In this document: positions 25,130 to 33,632 of the stretch, in pieces
How the letters are laid out: every line of letters begins with the position of its first letter
How positions within the stretch are numbered: position 1 is the first letter of the stretch
NCBI RefSeq assembly: GCF_042237075.1
Contig: NZ_JBCGDC010000002.1
Coordinates: forward strand, 80,734-144,733
Direction: 5' to 3'
Length of the DNA: 64,000 nucleotides
Source of the DNA: Polymorphospora lycopeni
Lineage (GTDB): Bacteria; Actinomycetota; Actinomycetes; Mycobacteriales; Micromonosporaceae
The notes under the pieces: generated by a model
The model's input: only the letters and a program-made list of their open reading frames with translations
What the model was told of the DNA's origin: nothing
Database searches by the model: none
Position numbers and translations under genes: made by a program

Positions 25130-25690
25130 ATGAAGGTGGCGCGGCGGCTACTGCGTAACCTCGCCGGCAGCCTGGGAATCCTGGGCGCGCTCGGCATCGT
25201 CACCGTGGGGCTGCCTGCGATCGACCGCGCCATTCCCGCCGTGCGTCCGGTCGCCGCCGGGGTGCCCTATCCGGTCGGCGCCGGTGTCACCGTCGTACCG
25301 CCGCCCGGTGCCATGGTCGACGTCACGCAGACCCGGCCCTCCGGGGAACGCGGCACCGCCCTGTTCCTCATCGGCCCGGTCCGCTACGCGATCGTCGTCA
25401 CCCCCTTCGACGGCGATCTCGCCGCGGCGGCCGCCCGGCTCGAACGGAAGATCACCGAAGTACGCGGCTACCAGATCACCGGCACCCAGCTCGGTGTCTC
25501 CACCGTCGGCGGGCTGCACGGCATCCAGGGCGGCTACATGGCGCCCGGCCGGGGCGGTCGCTACGCCGTCTTCCTCACCGGCGGACTCTCCATCGAGGTG
25601 ACGGTCGCCGGCAGCCATCCCGAGTTCGGCGGCCTGGCCGCCGCCGTCGAGGCCAGCACCCGGTCGATCACCGTCGTGGAGGCCGCGTGA
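25130..25690 (+). CDS. Membrane-anchored protein coupled to a PrsW protease gene
   Basis: A 186-residue protein with one N-terminal membrane helix (LLRNLAGSLGILGALGIVTVGL) and an outside domain. The domain begins at PVGAGVTVVPPPGAMVDV, continues with TALFLIGPVRYAIVVTPFDGDLAAAAARL and ends with a strand-helix pattern. Nothing in it matches a catalytic family I know. Its stop overlaps the GTG of the PrsW gene, so the two are made together. It may be a substrate or an accessory subunit of that protease; this is inference. Confidence 0.65.
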   Translation: MKVARRLLRNLAGSLGILGALGIVTVGLPAIDRAIPAVRPVAAGVPYPVGAGVTVVPPPGAMVDVTQTRPSGERGTALFLIGPVRYAIVVTPFDGDLAAAAARLERKITEVRGYQITGTQLGVSTVGGLHGIQGGYMAPGRGGRYAVFLTGGLSIEVTVAGSHPEFGGLAAAVEASTRSITVVEAA

Positions 25691-27042
25691 CCCTCGGACC
25701 GCCACCGCCCCGCGCCGTCCAGTCCGTCCACCCCGCACCGTCCGGTTTCGACCTCCGGCAGGCCGTACCGCTGCCCGCCTTCTGGCTGTTGGTCGTCCTG
25801 CTGCTGGCCGGCCTGGTCCGGATCGGCACCCTGCTGTGGGCGGCGTTCACCGAACATCCCGTCGCGACCTCGGTCGCCGTCGGGCTGTTCGCCCTCTACG
25901 CCGTACCGTTCTGGATCTGCGTACGAGCCCTGGACTACTTCGAACGCGAACCGCCGGTGCTGCTCGTCGCGGCGTTCGCGTGGGGCGGCCTGGTGGCGAC
26001 CAGCGCGGCCATCCCCGGCAGCGCCGCCCTGCACAACCTGCTGGCCAAGCTGCACTCCACCGAGTTCACCGCCGCCTGGGGAGCGGCGGTGGCCGGCCCG
26101 ACCGTCGAGGAACTGGTCAAGACCCTCGGCGTCGTCGCGATCGTGCTCGTGGCCCGTACCCAGGTCAACAGCGTTCTCGACGGGGTCGTCTACGGCGCCC
26201 TGGTCGGGCTCGGTTTCCAGGTCGTCGAAGACGTCATCTACGCCGTGAACGCGGTCGTCATCGCCGGCCGCGGCGACGAGGTGACCCCGGTGGTGGCCAC
26301 CTTCTTCGTCCGCGGCTTCCTCGCCGGACTGTGGAGCCACACACTGTTCGGTGCCCTGGCCGGCGCCGGCATCGGCTACGCCGTCGTCCGGCGGGACCGC
26401 TCCCGCCCGGCCCGCTGCGCGATGGCCGGGCTGGCCCTGGCCGGCGCGTGGGCCTGTCACTTCCTGTGGAACTCGCCGCTGCTCGCCGACGGGCCGGGCA
26501 CCGGCGGCTTCGGGCTGCTGCTGGTGCTGCTCGCCAAGGGCGTGCCGTCGCTGGTCCTGATCCTGCTGCTGGTCCGGGTGGCCCGGCACCGCGAGGCCGA
26601 CTACTACACGGCGCAGCTCGCCGCGCTCGACGATCCACGGATCGCCACGCCCGGCGAGCTGCGCGCGCTGGCCCTGGGACACCTGCGCGCCGACGCCCGG
26701 CGGCACGCGCAGCAGCGGGCCGGCCATCCGGCCCGCACGGCCGTACGGCGGCTACAGCACGCCCAGGCCCGGCTGGCGGTCGAACTCAGCCGGGCCGGCG
26801 CGGCCGTGGCCCGGACGCCCGACGTAGCGGTGCCGGACCCGGCCGGGCTGCCGGCCGCCGTCGACCGGTGGCGCGCAGAGGTGCTGACCCAGCGTGATCA
26901 GCTCCGGGAGTTGGGCCACCCGGAGGCGGTGGCACCCGGACCGGCCCAGGGACCCGGCCGGCGGATCGGTGCGGCGGTCGGGCTGGCGGTGCTCGTCCTG
27001 GCCGTGGCATGGGCGGCCCTCAGCTGGCTCGGCGCCGCCTGA
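25687..27042 (+). CDS. PrsW-family intramembrane metalloprotease
   Basis: A 451-residue polytopic membrane protein. The metal-site motifs of PrsW-type glutamic/metalloproteases are present: VEELVKTLGV (EE-x-x-K), GLGFQVVEDVIYAVNA (E with downstream helix), GLWSHTLFGALAG (His) and CHFLWN (His). In Bacillus, PrsW cleaves an anti-sigma factor; no anti-sigma factor is adjacent here. After ~310 residues comes a soluble helical region (QHAQARLAVELSRAGAAV) and a final C-terminal helix (GLAVLVLAVAWAAL). GTG 25687 overlaps the upstream stop. Confidence 0.85.
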   Translation: MTLGPPPPRAVQSVHPAPSGFDLRQAVPLPAFWLLVVLLLAGLVRIGTLLWAAFTEHPVATSVAVGLFALYAVPFWICVRALDYFEREPPVLLVAAFAWGGLVATSAAIPGSAALHNLLAKLHSTEFTAAWGAAVAGPTVEELVKTLGVVAIVLVARTQVNSVLDGVVYGALVGLGFQVVEDVIYAVNAVVIAGRGDEVTPVVATFFVRGFLAGLWSHTLFGALAGAGIGYAVVRRDRSRPARCAMAGLALAGAWACHFLWNSPLLADGPGTGGFGLLLVLLAKGVPSLVLILLLVRVARHREADYYTAQLAALDDPRIATPGELRALALGHLRADARRHAQQRAGHPARTAVRRLQHAQARLAVELSRAGAAVARTPDVAVPDPAGLPAAVDRWRAEVLTQRDQLRELGHPEAVAPGPAQGPGRRIGAAVGLAVLVLAVAWAALSWLGAA

Positions 27043-27140
27043 CGCCTGCCCAGCCCCCCTGACGCCTACCCGGCCCCGCCGGTGCCGCCTGCCCGGCCCC
27101 GCCTGGTGCCCGGCCCGGCGGGCGACGCCTGTCGCGGTCG

Positions 27141-27392
27141 TCAGACCGTCACCGGGGGATGACCGCCGTCGCCGTCGACCACCTCCTCGGGCGTGCCGTC
27201 CTCGTCGATGTCGACCATGGTGATGTCGACCTTGCCGTCACCGTCGGTGTCGAACTGGAAGAGGTCCGCCTTGCCGTCACCGTCGGTGTCCACCACCCAG
27301 ACGTCGGCCTTGCCGTCGTTGTTGGTGTCCGCCGCCAACAGTTCGATGCGCTCGTCGCCGCGCGTCTCGACGGTTTCCTGCGGTTCGCTCAT
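27141..27392 (-). CDS. Small acidic protein of four 13-residue calcium-loop repeats
   Basis: An 83-residue acidic protein without a signal peptide. Residues 22-73 are four exact 13-residue units: DTNNDGKADVWVV, DTDGDGKADLFQF, DTDGDGKVDITMV and DIDEDGTPEEVVD. The pattern D-x-[DN]-x-DG-xx-D is that of EF-hand or thrombospondin type 3 calcium loops, each followed by a short strand. ATG 27392 follows GGAGG. It has a longer paralogue at 29127-29708 on the other side of the two fatty-acid genes. No function can be named. Confidence 0.75.
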   Translation of the reverse strand: MSEPQETVETRGDERIELLAADTNNDGKADVWVVDTDGDGKADLFQFDTDGDGKVDITMVDIDEDGTPEEVVDGDGGHPPVTV

Positions 27393-27491
27393 CAACGGAC
27401 CTCCATCAGACGATCTTTCTCGGTACGGATACCCGTTCACGCTAGGGCCCCGTCCTGGCGTACGCGACCCGGGCTGCATAGGGTCGCTGGC

Positions 27492-28349
27492 ATGAACGAT
27501 CGTTTTGTCGTCGTCGGCGCCGGCACCATGGGGCTCGGCATCGCCTACGTCGCCGCCGGCGCCGGCTTCCACGTCGAACTCGTCGAGGTCGACCGGGACC
27601 GGGCCGACGCGGCCATGGCGAAGCTGGGCGGGCTGTGGCAGCGGGCGGTCGAGCGCGGCAAGCTCACGGCGGCGCAGGCGGACGCCGGCCGTACCCGGGT
27701 GGTGCCGCGCGGCGACCTCGCCGAGGTGGCCGACGGGCCCGACGTGGTCGTCGAGGCCGTGCCCGAACGCCTCGACCTCAAGCGGTCGGTGCTCGCCGCC
27801 GCCGAGGCCCGGCAGTCCGCGCTGCTCGCCAGCAACACGTCCAGCATCTCCATCGGCAGCCTCGCCGAGGGGCTGGCCCGGCCCGAACGCTTCGCCGGGC
27901 TGCACTTCTTCAACCCGGTCTGGGCGATGACACTGCTGGAGATCGTGGTCGGCCCGGCCACCGCCGACGGGACCACCGCGGCTGCCGTCGCGCTCGCCGG
28001 CCGGCTCGGCAAGGACCCCGTCGTCGTACGCGACCTGCCCGGCTTCGCCACCTCCCGGCTCGGCGTCGCCCTCGGGCTGGAGGCGATCCGGATGGTCGCC
28101 GACGGGGTCGCCAGCCCGGCCGACATCGACAAGGCGATGGTGCTCGGCTACCGGCACCCGGTCGGCCCTCTCGAACTCACCGACCTCGTCGGGCTCGACG
28201 TACGGCTGGACATCGCGCGCACCCTCCAGCGGGCGTACGGCGACCGGTTCGTCCCGCCCCCGCTGCTCGTCGAGATGGTCGCCGCCGGCCGGCTGGGCAA
28301 GAAGACCGGACAGGGCTTCTACGACTGGGAGAACGGGAGGCGGGCATGA
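27492..28349 (+). CDS. 3-hydroxyacyl-CoA dehydrogenase
   Basis: A 285-residue NAD+-dependent enzyme that oxidises 3-hydroxyacyl-CoA (or reduces acetoacetyl-CoA, FadB2/Hbd type). The NAD-binding motif is VVGAGTMGLGIA at the N-terminus. The catalytic His/Glu region is GLHFFNPVWAMTLLEIV (H near residue 138), and SNTSS lines the active site. The C-terminal helical domain ends GKKTGQGFYDW, as usual. ATG 27492 is the start. The stop overlaps the ATG of the enoyl-CoA hydratase, so the pair forms a beta-oxidation module. Confidence 0.93.
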   Translation: MNDRFVVVGAGTMGLGIAYVAAGAGFHVELVEVDRDRADAAMAKLGGLWQRAVERGKLTAAQADAGRTRVVPRGDLAEVADGPDVVVEAVPERLDLKRSVLAAAEARQSALLASNTSSISIGSLAEGLARPERFAGLHFFNPVWAMTLLEIVVGPATADGTTAAAVALAGRLGKDPVVVRDLPGFATSRLGVALGLEAIRMVADGVASPADIDKAMVLGYRHPVGPLELTDLVGLDVRLDIARTLQRAYGDRFVPPPLLVEMVAAGRLGKKTGQGFYDWENGRRA

Positions 28350-29083
28350 GCATCGCCGTCGAGGAACGCGCCGACCGGGTCGTGGTCACCCTGGACCGGC
28401 CGGAGAAGCGCAACGCTATCGACGCCGACATGGTCGACGCGCTGCACGGCGTCTGCGCCCGGCTGGAACGGGAGCCGAAACCGCTGCTGCTCACCGGCGG
28501 CGCCGACGGCGTCTTCGCCGGTGGGGCCGACATCGCGCAACTGCGCGAACGGGGCCGGCTGGACGCGCTCGCGGCGATCAACGCTGGTGTCTTCGCCCGC
28601 ATCCGGGCCCTGCCCCTGCCGACCGTCGCCGCCGTCGACGGGCCGGCGCTGGGCGGCGGCGCCGAGCTGGCGTACGCCTGTGACCTGCGGGTCTGCACGG
28701 CCCGGGCGTTCTTCGGCCAGCCCGAGGTACGGCTGGGAATCATGGCCGGCGCCGGGGCGACCCACCGGCTGCCGGCCCTGGTCGGTGAGGCCCGGGCCAA
28801 GGAGATGCTCTTCACCGGCCGGCGGGTGGGTGCCGAGGAGGCGGCCCGGATCGGGCTGGTCAACCTCGTCGTCGACGAGCCCGGCGAGCTGCTTGCCGCG
28901 GCCCACGGCCTGCTCGACGAGATCGTGAAAGGCTCGCCGCTGGCGTTGCGGCTGACCAAGCTCGCCGTCGACGCGCCGCCGGCCGCCCACCCGCACGTCG
29001 ACCTGGTCGGTCAGGCGGTGCTCTTCGAAGACGAGGAGAAGCGCCGCCGGATGACCGACTTCCTGGAACGGAAAAGCCGGTGA
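28346..29083 (+). CDS. Enoyl-CoA hydratase/isomerase family protein
   Basis: A 245-residue crotonase-fold enzyme. The oxyanion-hole pieces are FAGGADIAQL and GPALGGGAELAYACDLRV; the first is followed by the usual flexible loop. The glutamates found in true hydratases correspond to the GQPEVRLGIMAGAGATHRL region, where a Glu is present, so hydratase activity is plausible. It is translationally coupled to the dehydrogenase by an ATGA overlap. A terminator overlaps its stop. Confidence 0.9.
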   Translation: MSIAVEERADRVVVTLDRPEKRNAIDADMVDALHGVCARLEREPKPLLLTGGADGVFAGGADIAQLRERGRLDALAAINAGVFARIRALPLPTVAAVDGPALGGGAELAYACDLRVCTARAFFGQPEVRLGIMAGAGATHRLPALVGEARAKEMLFTGRRVGAEEAARIGLVNLVVDEPGELLAAAHGLLDEIVKGSPLALRLTKLAVDAPPAAHPHVDLVGQAVLFEDEEKRRRMTDFLERKSR

Positions 29084-29106
29084 GCCAAAGCTGGCCCACC
29101 GGCTTT
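29073..29106. terminator. Bidirectional terminator overlapping the hydratase stop
   Basis: AAAGCCGGTG pairs with CACCGGCTTT, a perfect 10-bp stem with A and T flanks on both strands. It serves the convergent hydratase and repeat-protein genes. Confidence 0.8.
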
Positions 29107-29126
29107 CCGCCGCGTCGTTACGCCGG

Positions 29127-29708
29127 TCAGCTGGCCGCGTACGGGTTGGTGGTCGGGTCGATGTAGTTGACCTGGTCGGCGACACCGTCGAAGTTGGTGT
29201 CGCGGATGACCTGGTCGGTCACACCGTTCTCGTTGGTGTCGGTGGCGACCACGTCGACCCGGCCGTCGAAGTTGGTGTCCTGCACGACCATGTCCGGCGT
29301 GCCGTTGAAGTTGGTGTCGGCGACCACGTGGTCGACGTAGCCGTCGGCGTTGGTGTCGGTGCCGACGATGTCGATCATGCCGTCGGCGTTGCTGTCGATA
29401 CCGACCGCGTCGACCGTGCCGTTGTCGTCGTAGTCACGCAGGATCGTGTCCAGGTGGCCGTCACCGTCGGTGTCGACCAGGACCGCGTCGGCGTTCCCGT
29501 CGCCGTCGAAGTCCTGGGTCACCATGTCGGCGACGCCGTCGCCGTCGGTGTCGGTGATGGTCTCGGTCGAACCGTCGACGTTCTGGATCACGATGGAGTT
29601 GGGCTCGTAGGACAGCGGCTCCTGCCCCGCGTCGGTCTCCGAGCCGAAGCCTTCGGTGTCGGTGGTCGGCTCTTCGAGGTCGAGGCCCGGGTCGCTGTAC
29701 TCGCTCAT
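29127..29708 (-). CDS. Acidic protein of ten 13-residue calcium-loop repeats
   Basis: A 193-residue acidic protein with no signal peptide. Residues 53-182 are ten consecutive 13-residue units with no gap: for example DTDGDGVADMVTQ, DFDGDGNADAVLV, DTNADGYVDHVVA, DTNFDGRVDVVAT and DTNFDGVADQVNY. Positions 1, 3, 5, 6 and 9 are D, D/N, D/N, G and D. The later units drift from DTDGDG to DTNFDG, showing divergence along the array. A short N-terminal segment (SEYSDPGLDLEEPTTD) precedes it. This suggests a calcium-stabilised solenoid. ATG 29708 follows AAAGGGCAAG. The function is unknown. Confidence 0.78.
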   Translation of the reverse strand: MSEYSDPGLDLEEPTTDTEGFGSETDAGQEPLSYEPNSIVIQNVDGSTETITDTDGDGVADMVTQDFDGDGNADAVLVDTDGDGHLDTILRDYDDNGTVDAVGIDSNADGMIDIVGTDTNADGYVDHVVADTNFNGTPDMVVQDTNFDGRVDVVATDTNENGVTDQVIRDTNFDGVADQVNYIDPTTNPYAAS

Positions 29709-29809
29709 TGTCTTGCCCTTTCGATCATCATCTCTCGCGGTGTTGATGAAACCGTACGGTGCCCGGACCAGCCGAGGAATCACGGAAACGTGCCACTACC
29801 GGGTGGCCG

Positions 29810-31159
29810 TCAGTGCCGCAGCGGTACGTCCGCTGCGGCAAGCGCCTTGATGACTTCGGCTGACTCCGCGAACCCGATGACCAGGGCGGCCTCCGGCGCG
29901 AATTCCTTGATCTCCTGTGCCCCGGCGGAGAAATCCACCGGTGGTCCGTCGGCACCCGCGGGCGGATCGTAGGTCAGCAGCCGGATCCGGTCCGGCGCCA
30001 CTCCGGTCCGCTCCAGTTCGGCCCGGACGTTCTCCTGCAACCCCTGGCCGTACGAGTCCTTGCGGGCCACGATCACGATCCGGTTCGGGCCGTCCCGCAG
30101 GATGACGTCGGCCAGCGCCCGCCCCTGGAGGATGTCCGAAGGCGCGGTACGGAAGTAGAGGCCCTTGTCGTCCACGGTGCTCAGGCCGGCGTCGGTGTTG
30201 CACGGCGAGAAGAGGATCAGGCCGGCGGCGACGACGTCGGGCAGTACGGCCCGTGAGATTCCGGAGGCACCGGCGCCGATGATGACATGGGCACCCTTGG
30301 CGACATGCCCCCGAACGGTCTGCCGGGCCTTGTCGACGTTGGTGCCGTCGTCGCCGTCGAGCCACTCCACGTCCGTGCCGAGCACCCCGTCGGCGGCGTT
30401 GATCTCACGGATCGCCAGGGCCGCGCCGGCGGCCAGTGGCGGATAGGCGAGGGCCAGGTCACCGGTGCGCGGCAGCAGGCCGCCGATCTTCAGCGGAGCG
30501 CCGGCCCGCTGGTTCCCGCCGGAGCTTTCCCGCTTCGGCGGCGGCGGCGCGACAGTGCTGGTGGTGGTTTCGTCGCCGGCACCGATGAACTCCGTCTTGC
30601 CGTCGTCGAGTTCGTTGTCCGAACCGAAGTGCACGGTGGCGTAGCTCGCGGTCGACGGCTCCCCGGCGTCGGTGAATCCGCCCCGCTTCAGCGATACGCC
30701 CCTGTACTGGATGTCGGTGCCGGCCCGGGCGAGCTTCAGGCACTCGGCGACGGTGTCGCAGATCTCGCCGCCGGTGGTGACCCCGTTGATCTGCTTGGCG
30801 ATCTCGGCCGGGGCGGTCGTGCCGGCGAGCTGGGTGGCGAGCGCACTGATCACGACCGCGTCGTACGTCTCACCGGAGTAGATGTAGTCGTCGAGGTCGG
30901 GGTCGACGGATGCGAGTCGTTCGATGAAGTCGGCGGACAGCGGCGTGAGGGGCTTGGTCCCCTTCATGCCGGCCAGGATTCCCGGCTGTCCCTCGAATTC
31001 CGTGGCGAACGAATTGATCATATTGCCGTCGGAGCCGTATAGCCTGACCAGGGATTCCGTCGTTTCCTCGGGCTCGGCCGTACCACAGCCGGTGGCGCCC
31101 AACAGGAACGCGGCGCAGACGGCCAGGGCGCCACTGCGCCTGCCGCGTGACACGGGCAT
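29810..31159 (-). CDS. Circularly permuted branched-chain-type substrate-binding lipoprotein
   Basis: A 449-residue lipoprotein: signal peptide with lipobox GATGC and lipidated Cys25. Its two conserved parts are in reverse order for the Leu/Ile/Val-binding (LivJ-like) family. Residues ~37-193 (RLYGSDGNMINSFATEFEG, SGETYDAVVISALA, GVTTGGEICDTVAECLKL, GTDIQYRGVSL, GFTDAGEPSTASYATV) match what is normally the C-terminal part. After a Pro/Ser linker (194-222), residues 223-449 (LKIGGLLPRTGDLALAYPPL, GLYFRTAPSDILQGR, VIGFAESAEVIKALAAADV) match the normal N-terminal part. The chain stops exactly where the first part would continue. No permease or ATPase is adjacent. Confidence 0.82.
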   Translation of the reverse strand: MPVSRGRRSGALAVCAAFLLGATGCGTAEPEETTESLVRLYGSDGNMINSFATEFEGQPGILAGMKGTKPLTPLSADFIERLASVDPDLDDYIYSGETYDAVVISALATQLAGTTAPAEIAKQINGVTTGGEICDTVAECLKLARAGTDIQYRGVSLKRGGFTDAGEPSTASYATVHFGSDNELDDGKTEFIGAGDETTTSTVAPPPPKRESSGGNQRAGAPLKIGGLLPRTGDLALAYPPLAAGAALAIREINAADGVLGTDVEWLDGDDGTNVDKARQTVRGHVAKGAHVIIGAGASGISRAVLPDVVAAGLILFSPCNTDAGLSTVDDKGLYFRTAPSDILQGRALADVILRDGPNRIVIVARKDSYGQGLQENVRAELERTGVAPDRIRLLTYDPPAGADGPPVDFSAGAQEIKEFAPEAALVIGFAESAEVIKALAAADVPLRH

Positions 31160-31267
31160 CGGATCGTCCTCCCCTCGGCGAAGCTCCGTGGGCACACTAG
31201 CGTGCCAGCGGCCGGAACTGTGACCGTGGTCGCAGGTCAGCGCTTTACCTGCGGGTAACCTTCCGGC

Positions 31268-31681
31268 GTGGACGCCGACAGTCAACTCGCGGCCGAACTC
31301 GCCGCCGCGCCCGGCGCACTCGCCGAGCGGATGGGCATCACGCTGGTCGAACTGACCCCGGAGCGGGTGGTCGGCTCGATGCCGGTCGAGGGGAACACCC
31401 AGCCGATGGGTCTGCTGCACGGCGGGGCGTCGTGCGTCCTCGCCGAGACCCTCGGATCGGTGGGAGCCGCACTGCACGGCGCCACCATCGGCCGGCCCGC
31501 CGTCGTCGGTGTCGACATCAACGCCACCCACCACCGGGCGGTCAGCGCCGGTACGGTCACCGGCGTCGCCGTCCCGCTCCGCCGTGGCCGCACCGTCTCG
31601 ACGTACGAGGTGGTCATCAGCGACGACAAGGGGAACCGGGTCTGCACCGCCCGGCTGACCTGTCTCCACGTTTCGGCCTGA
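31268..31681 (+). CDS. PaaI-type hotdog thioesterase
   Basis: A 137-residue acyl-CoA thioesterase of the PaaI/YbdB hotdog group. NTQPMGLLHGGASCVLAETLGSVGA holds the catalytic region (HGG plus the Glu in AETLGS), and VGVDINATHHRAVSAG is the second conserved strand. Enzymes of this group hydrolyse aryl- or hydroxyacyl-CoAs, including 1,4-dihydroxy-2-naphthoyl-CoA in menaquinone synthesis. GTG 31268 is the start. It is divergent from the binding-protein gene by 108 bp. Confidence 0.88.
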   Translation: MDADSQLAAELAAAPGALAERMGITLVELTPERVVGSMPVEGNTQPMGLLHGGASCVLAETLGSVGAALHGATIGRPAVVGVDINATHHRAVSAGTVTGVAVPLRRGRTVSTYEVVISDDKGNRVCTARLTCLHVSA

Positions 31682-31844
31682 GGCTCACCGTCCGGGAGTG
31701 CCGCCTTGACGGTGCGTCATACCCTTCCGCATGTGACTGAGCACGGGCGAAGTCATCGCCCGAGGTGCCGGAGAGCGGCATCAGCGCGGGCGGGGCAGGT
31801 CGAAATCGCCGCTCACGGCGTCGGACATGAAGCGAGGTGACGGC

Positions 31845-32234
31845 GTGACGGAAGTACCCCAGGAGGCGCTCGACGACGCCGCCAAGGTGCTGCACCTTGC
31901 CCTGGACGGCGACACCGACGCCGTCGTCGGCACGCTCGACGCGGTCGTCGACCGGGCCGGCGTGGTCGGTGCCTACGACGTCGCGTGGTGCCTGGCGGCC
32001 TCGATGGTCGGCGACGACCTCCGGCTCGGCCGGTGGACGCTGGAGTTCCCCGACATCGACGAGGCGGCGTACGACGCCCGCTGGGTCGCCCGTTTCCTCA
32101 GCGCGTACGCCAACGGCGACGTCTCGACGGGCGAGGCGCTCTTCGGCGCCGCCCTGGCCGACGGCCAACTGCCGGACTGTCTGCTCACCCTGGCCGGCTC
32201 GGCGGTCGCCACGCTGCGCAAGCGGGTGGCCTGA
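31845..32234 (+). CDS. Small conserved hypothetical protein
   Basis: A 129-residue soluble, helix-rich acidic protein. Features include EALDDAAKVLHLALDGDTDAVVGTLDAVVDRAG, then AYDVAWCLAASMVGDDL and a C-terminal helix LTLAGSAVATLRKRVA. GTG 31845 is chosen because GAGGTGA lies just upstream; the ATG at 31827 has no ribosome site. No known domain is recognised. Confidence 0.6.
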   Translation: MTEVPQEALDDAAKVLHLALDGDTDAVVGTLDAVVDRAGVVGAYDVAWCLAASMVGDDLRLGRWTLEFPDIDEAAYDARWVARFLSAYANGDVSTGEALFGAALADGQLPDCLLTLAGSAVATLRKRVA

Positions 32235-32265
32235 CGGCGGCCACCCGCGATCGCGCGGCGGTGGA

Positions 32266-32697
32266 TCAGAACGCGACCTGAACCTCCAGCGGGGTGTACT
32301 GGTAGAAGTTGTTCGAGAGCCGCACCCGGAACGGCACCCCGTCACGCACGTTGGTCGCGACCGTGAACCAGCCCGACTTGGCCGGGATGTAGGTCCAGTA
32401 GTTGCACCCGCTCGTCGTGTTCACGAAGATCACGCAGGCGTTGGTGCCGTACGTGCTGAAGTTGCGGATGTTGACGTCGACACAGCGGTTGGTGGTCCGG
32501 TAGGTGCCCACCTCGCCACCCCAGGCGCCGATCGAGAACTTCGAGCGGACCGCGCCGCCGTAGCAGGTGGCCAGCAGCGAGGCCTCGCCGGCTGTGCGGG
32601 GGATCGGTTCGGCGTACGCCGGTGGGCTGCCGAGCCCGACCGCGGTGAGAACTGACAGCGTCACGCAGGCGAGCAGGTGCTTGACCTTCTTGGGCAT
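32266..32697 (-). CDS. Secreted cysteine-containing protein of unknown function
   Basis: A 143-residue protein with a clear signal peptide (MPKKVKHLLACVTLSVLTAV, cleavage near PAYAEP). The mature part is about 115 residues with four cysteines (ATCYGG, NRCVDV, NACVIF, SGCNYW), likely forming two disulfides in a beta-sandwich. Many aromatic residues (WTYIPAKSGWFTVATNV) suggest a carbohydrate- or surface-binding domain, but I recognise no family. It is convergent with the gene to its left. Confidence 0.65.
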   Translation of the reverse strand: MPKKVKHLLACVTLSVLTAVGLGSPPAYAEPIPRTAGEASLLATCYGGAVRSKFSIGAWGGEVGTYRTTNRCVDVNIRNFSTYGTNACVIFVNTTSGCNYWTYIPAKSGWFTVATNVRDGVPFRVRLSNNFYQYTPLEVQVAF

Positions 32698-32885
32698 CCA
32701 CGTCTCCGGGGTCGAGGGTCACCGTCTGTCATGGACAGACTTCCTGTGGCGACGATCGTAGTTACCGTGGTCCATGTCCGCTGCCCCGTCGCATGCCCCG
32801 GACCCGGCCCGGACGCACCGGCCGGGCGTGGTGCCGACGATGCTCACCCCGGACCGGCGGCCCGGGCCTGTGGTAGCTGTTGTGC

Positions 32886-33608
32886 ATGTCCGACGCGATC
32901 CTCGCCAAGGTGCGCAAACTGCTGGCCAAGGCCGAAGACCCGGCCTGTACGGCCGCCGAGGCGGAGGCGTTCACCGCCAAGGCCACCGAGTTGATCGCGC
33001 GGTACGGCGTCGACCGGGCCCTGCTCGCCGCCCGTGACCCCGCCACCGACCCGGTCGGCGACCGGGTGCTCGACCTGCTCGCCCCGTACGCCCTCGACAA
33101 GGCCGGCCTGCTCGCCGCGGTCGCCACCGCGCTGCGCTGCCGGTGCGTACGCCGCCGGGTCGGCAGCGGGTTCGCCATGCACCTCTTCGGCTTCGGCAGC
33201 GACCTCGAACGCGTCGACCTGCTCTTCACCTCGCTGCTGGTGCAGGCCGCCCACGGGCTGGCCGCCGCCGACGTACCGGCCGGGGAGCAGCCGGCGGCGT
33301 TCCGGCGGTCGTGGCTCGCGGGGTTCGCCGCCGTGGTAGCCGAGCGGCTGCGCGACGCCGAGGCCGCCGCGGCCGCGTCGACCGTCACCGACTCCGGCCC
33401 GTCGGTGGCGCTTGTGCTCGCCGACCGCTCCGACCGGGTGGACCGGCGGATCGCCGAGGTCTATCCCAGGCTGCGGACCGCCGGCCGGCGCCGTCTTGCC
33501 GGCAGCGGCATGAGTCAGGGCGCCGCCGCCGGCCGGGCCGCCGACCTGGGTGGCACCCGGCTGGACCGGGGGCGGCCGGCACCGCTCGCGGGCCGGCGGC
33601 GCGGTTGA
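32886..33608 (+). CDS. DUF2786 domain protein
   Basis: A 240-residue protein whose N-terminus is the DUF2786 helix pair: LAKVRKLLAKAEDPACTAAEAEAFTAKATELIARYGVD. It is followed by a second conserved region (CRCVRRRVGSGFAMHLFGFGSDLERVDLLFTSLL), as in other actinobacterial members. The Arg/Gly-rich C-terminus carries GMSQGAAAGRAADLGGTRL. Homologues occur in phages and chromosomes, and the function is unknown. ATG 32886 is preferred over ATG 32880, which is six bases upstream. Confidence 0.8.
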   Translation: MSDAILAKVRKLLAKAEDPACTAAEAEAFTAKATELIARYGVDRALLAARDPATDPVGDRVLDLLAPYALDKAGLLAAVATALRCRCVRRRVGSGFAMHLFGFGSDLERVDLLFTSLLVQAAHGLAAADVPAGEQPAAFRRSWLAGFAAVVAERLRDAEAAAAASTVTDSGPSVALVLADRSDRVDRRIAEVYPRLRTAGRRRLAGSGMSQGAAAGRAADLGGTRLDRGRPAPLAGRRRG

Positions 33609-33632
33609 GACGTCAGCGCTGCGGCAGAGCCG

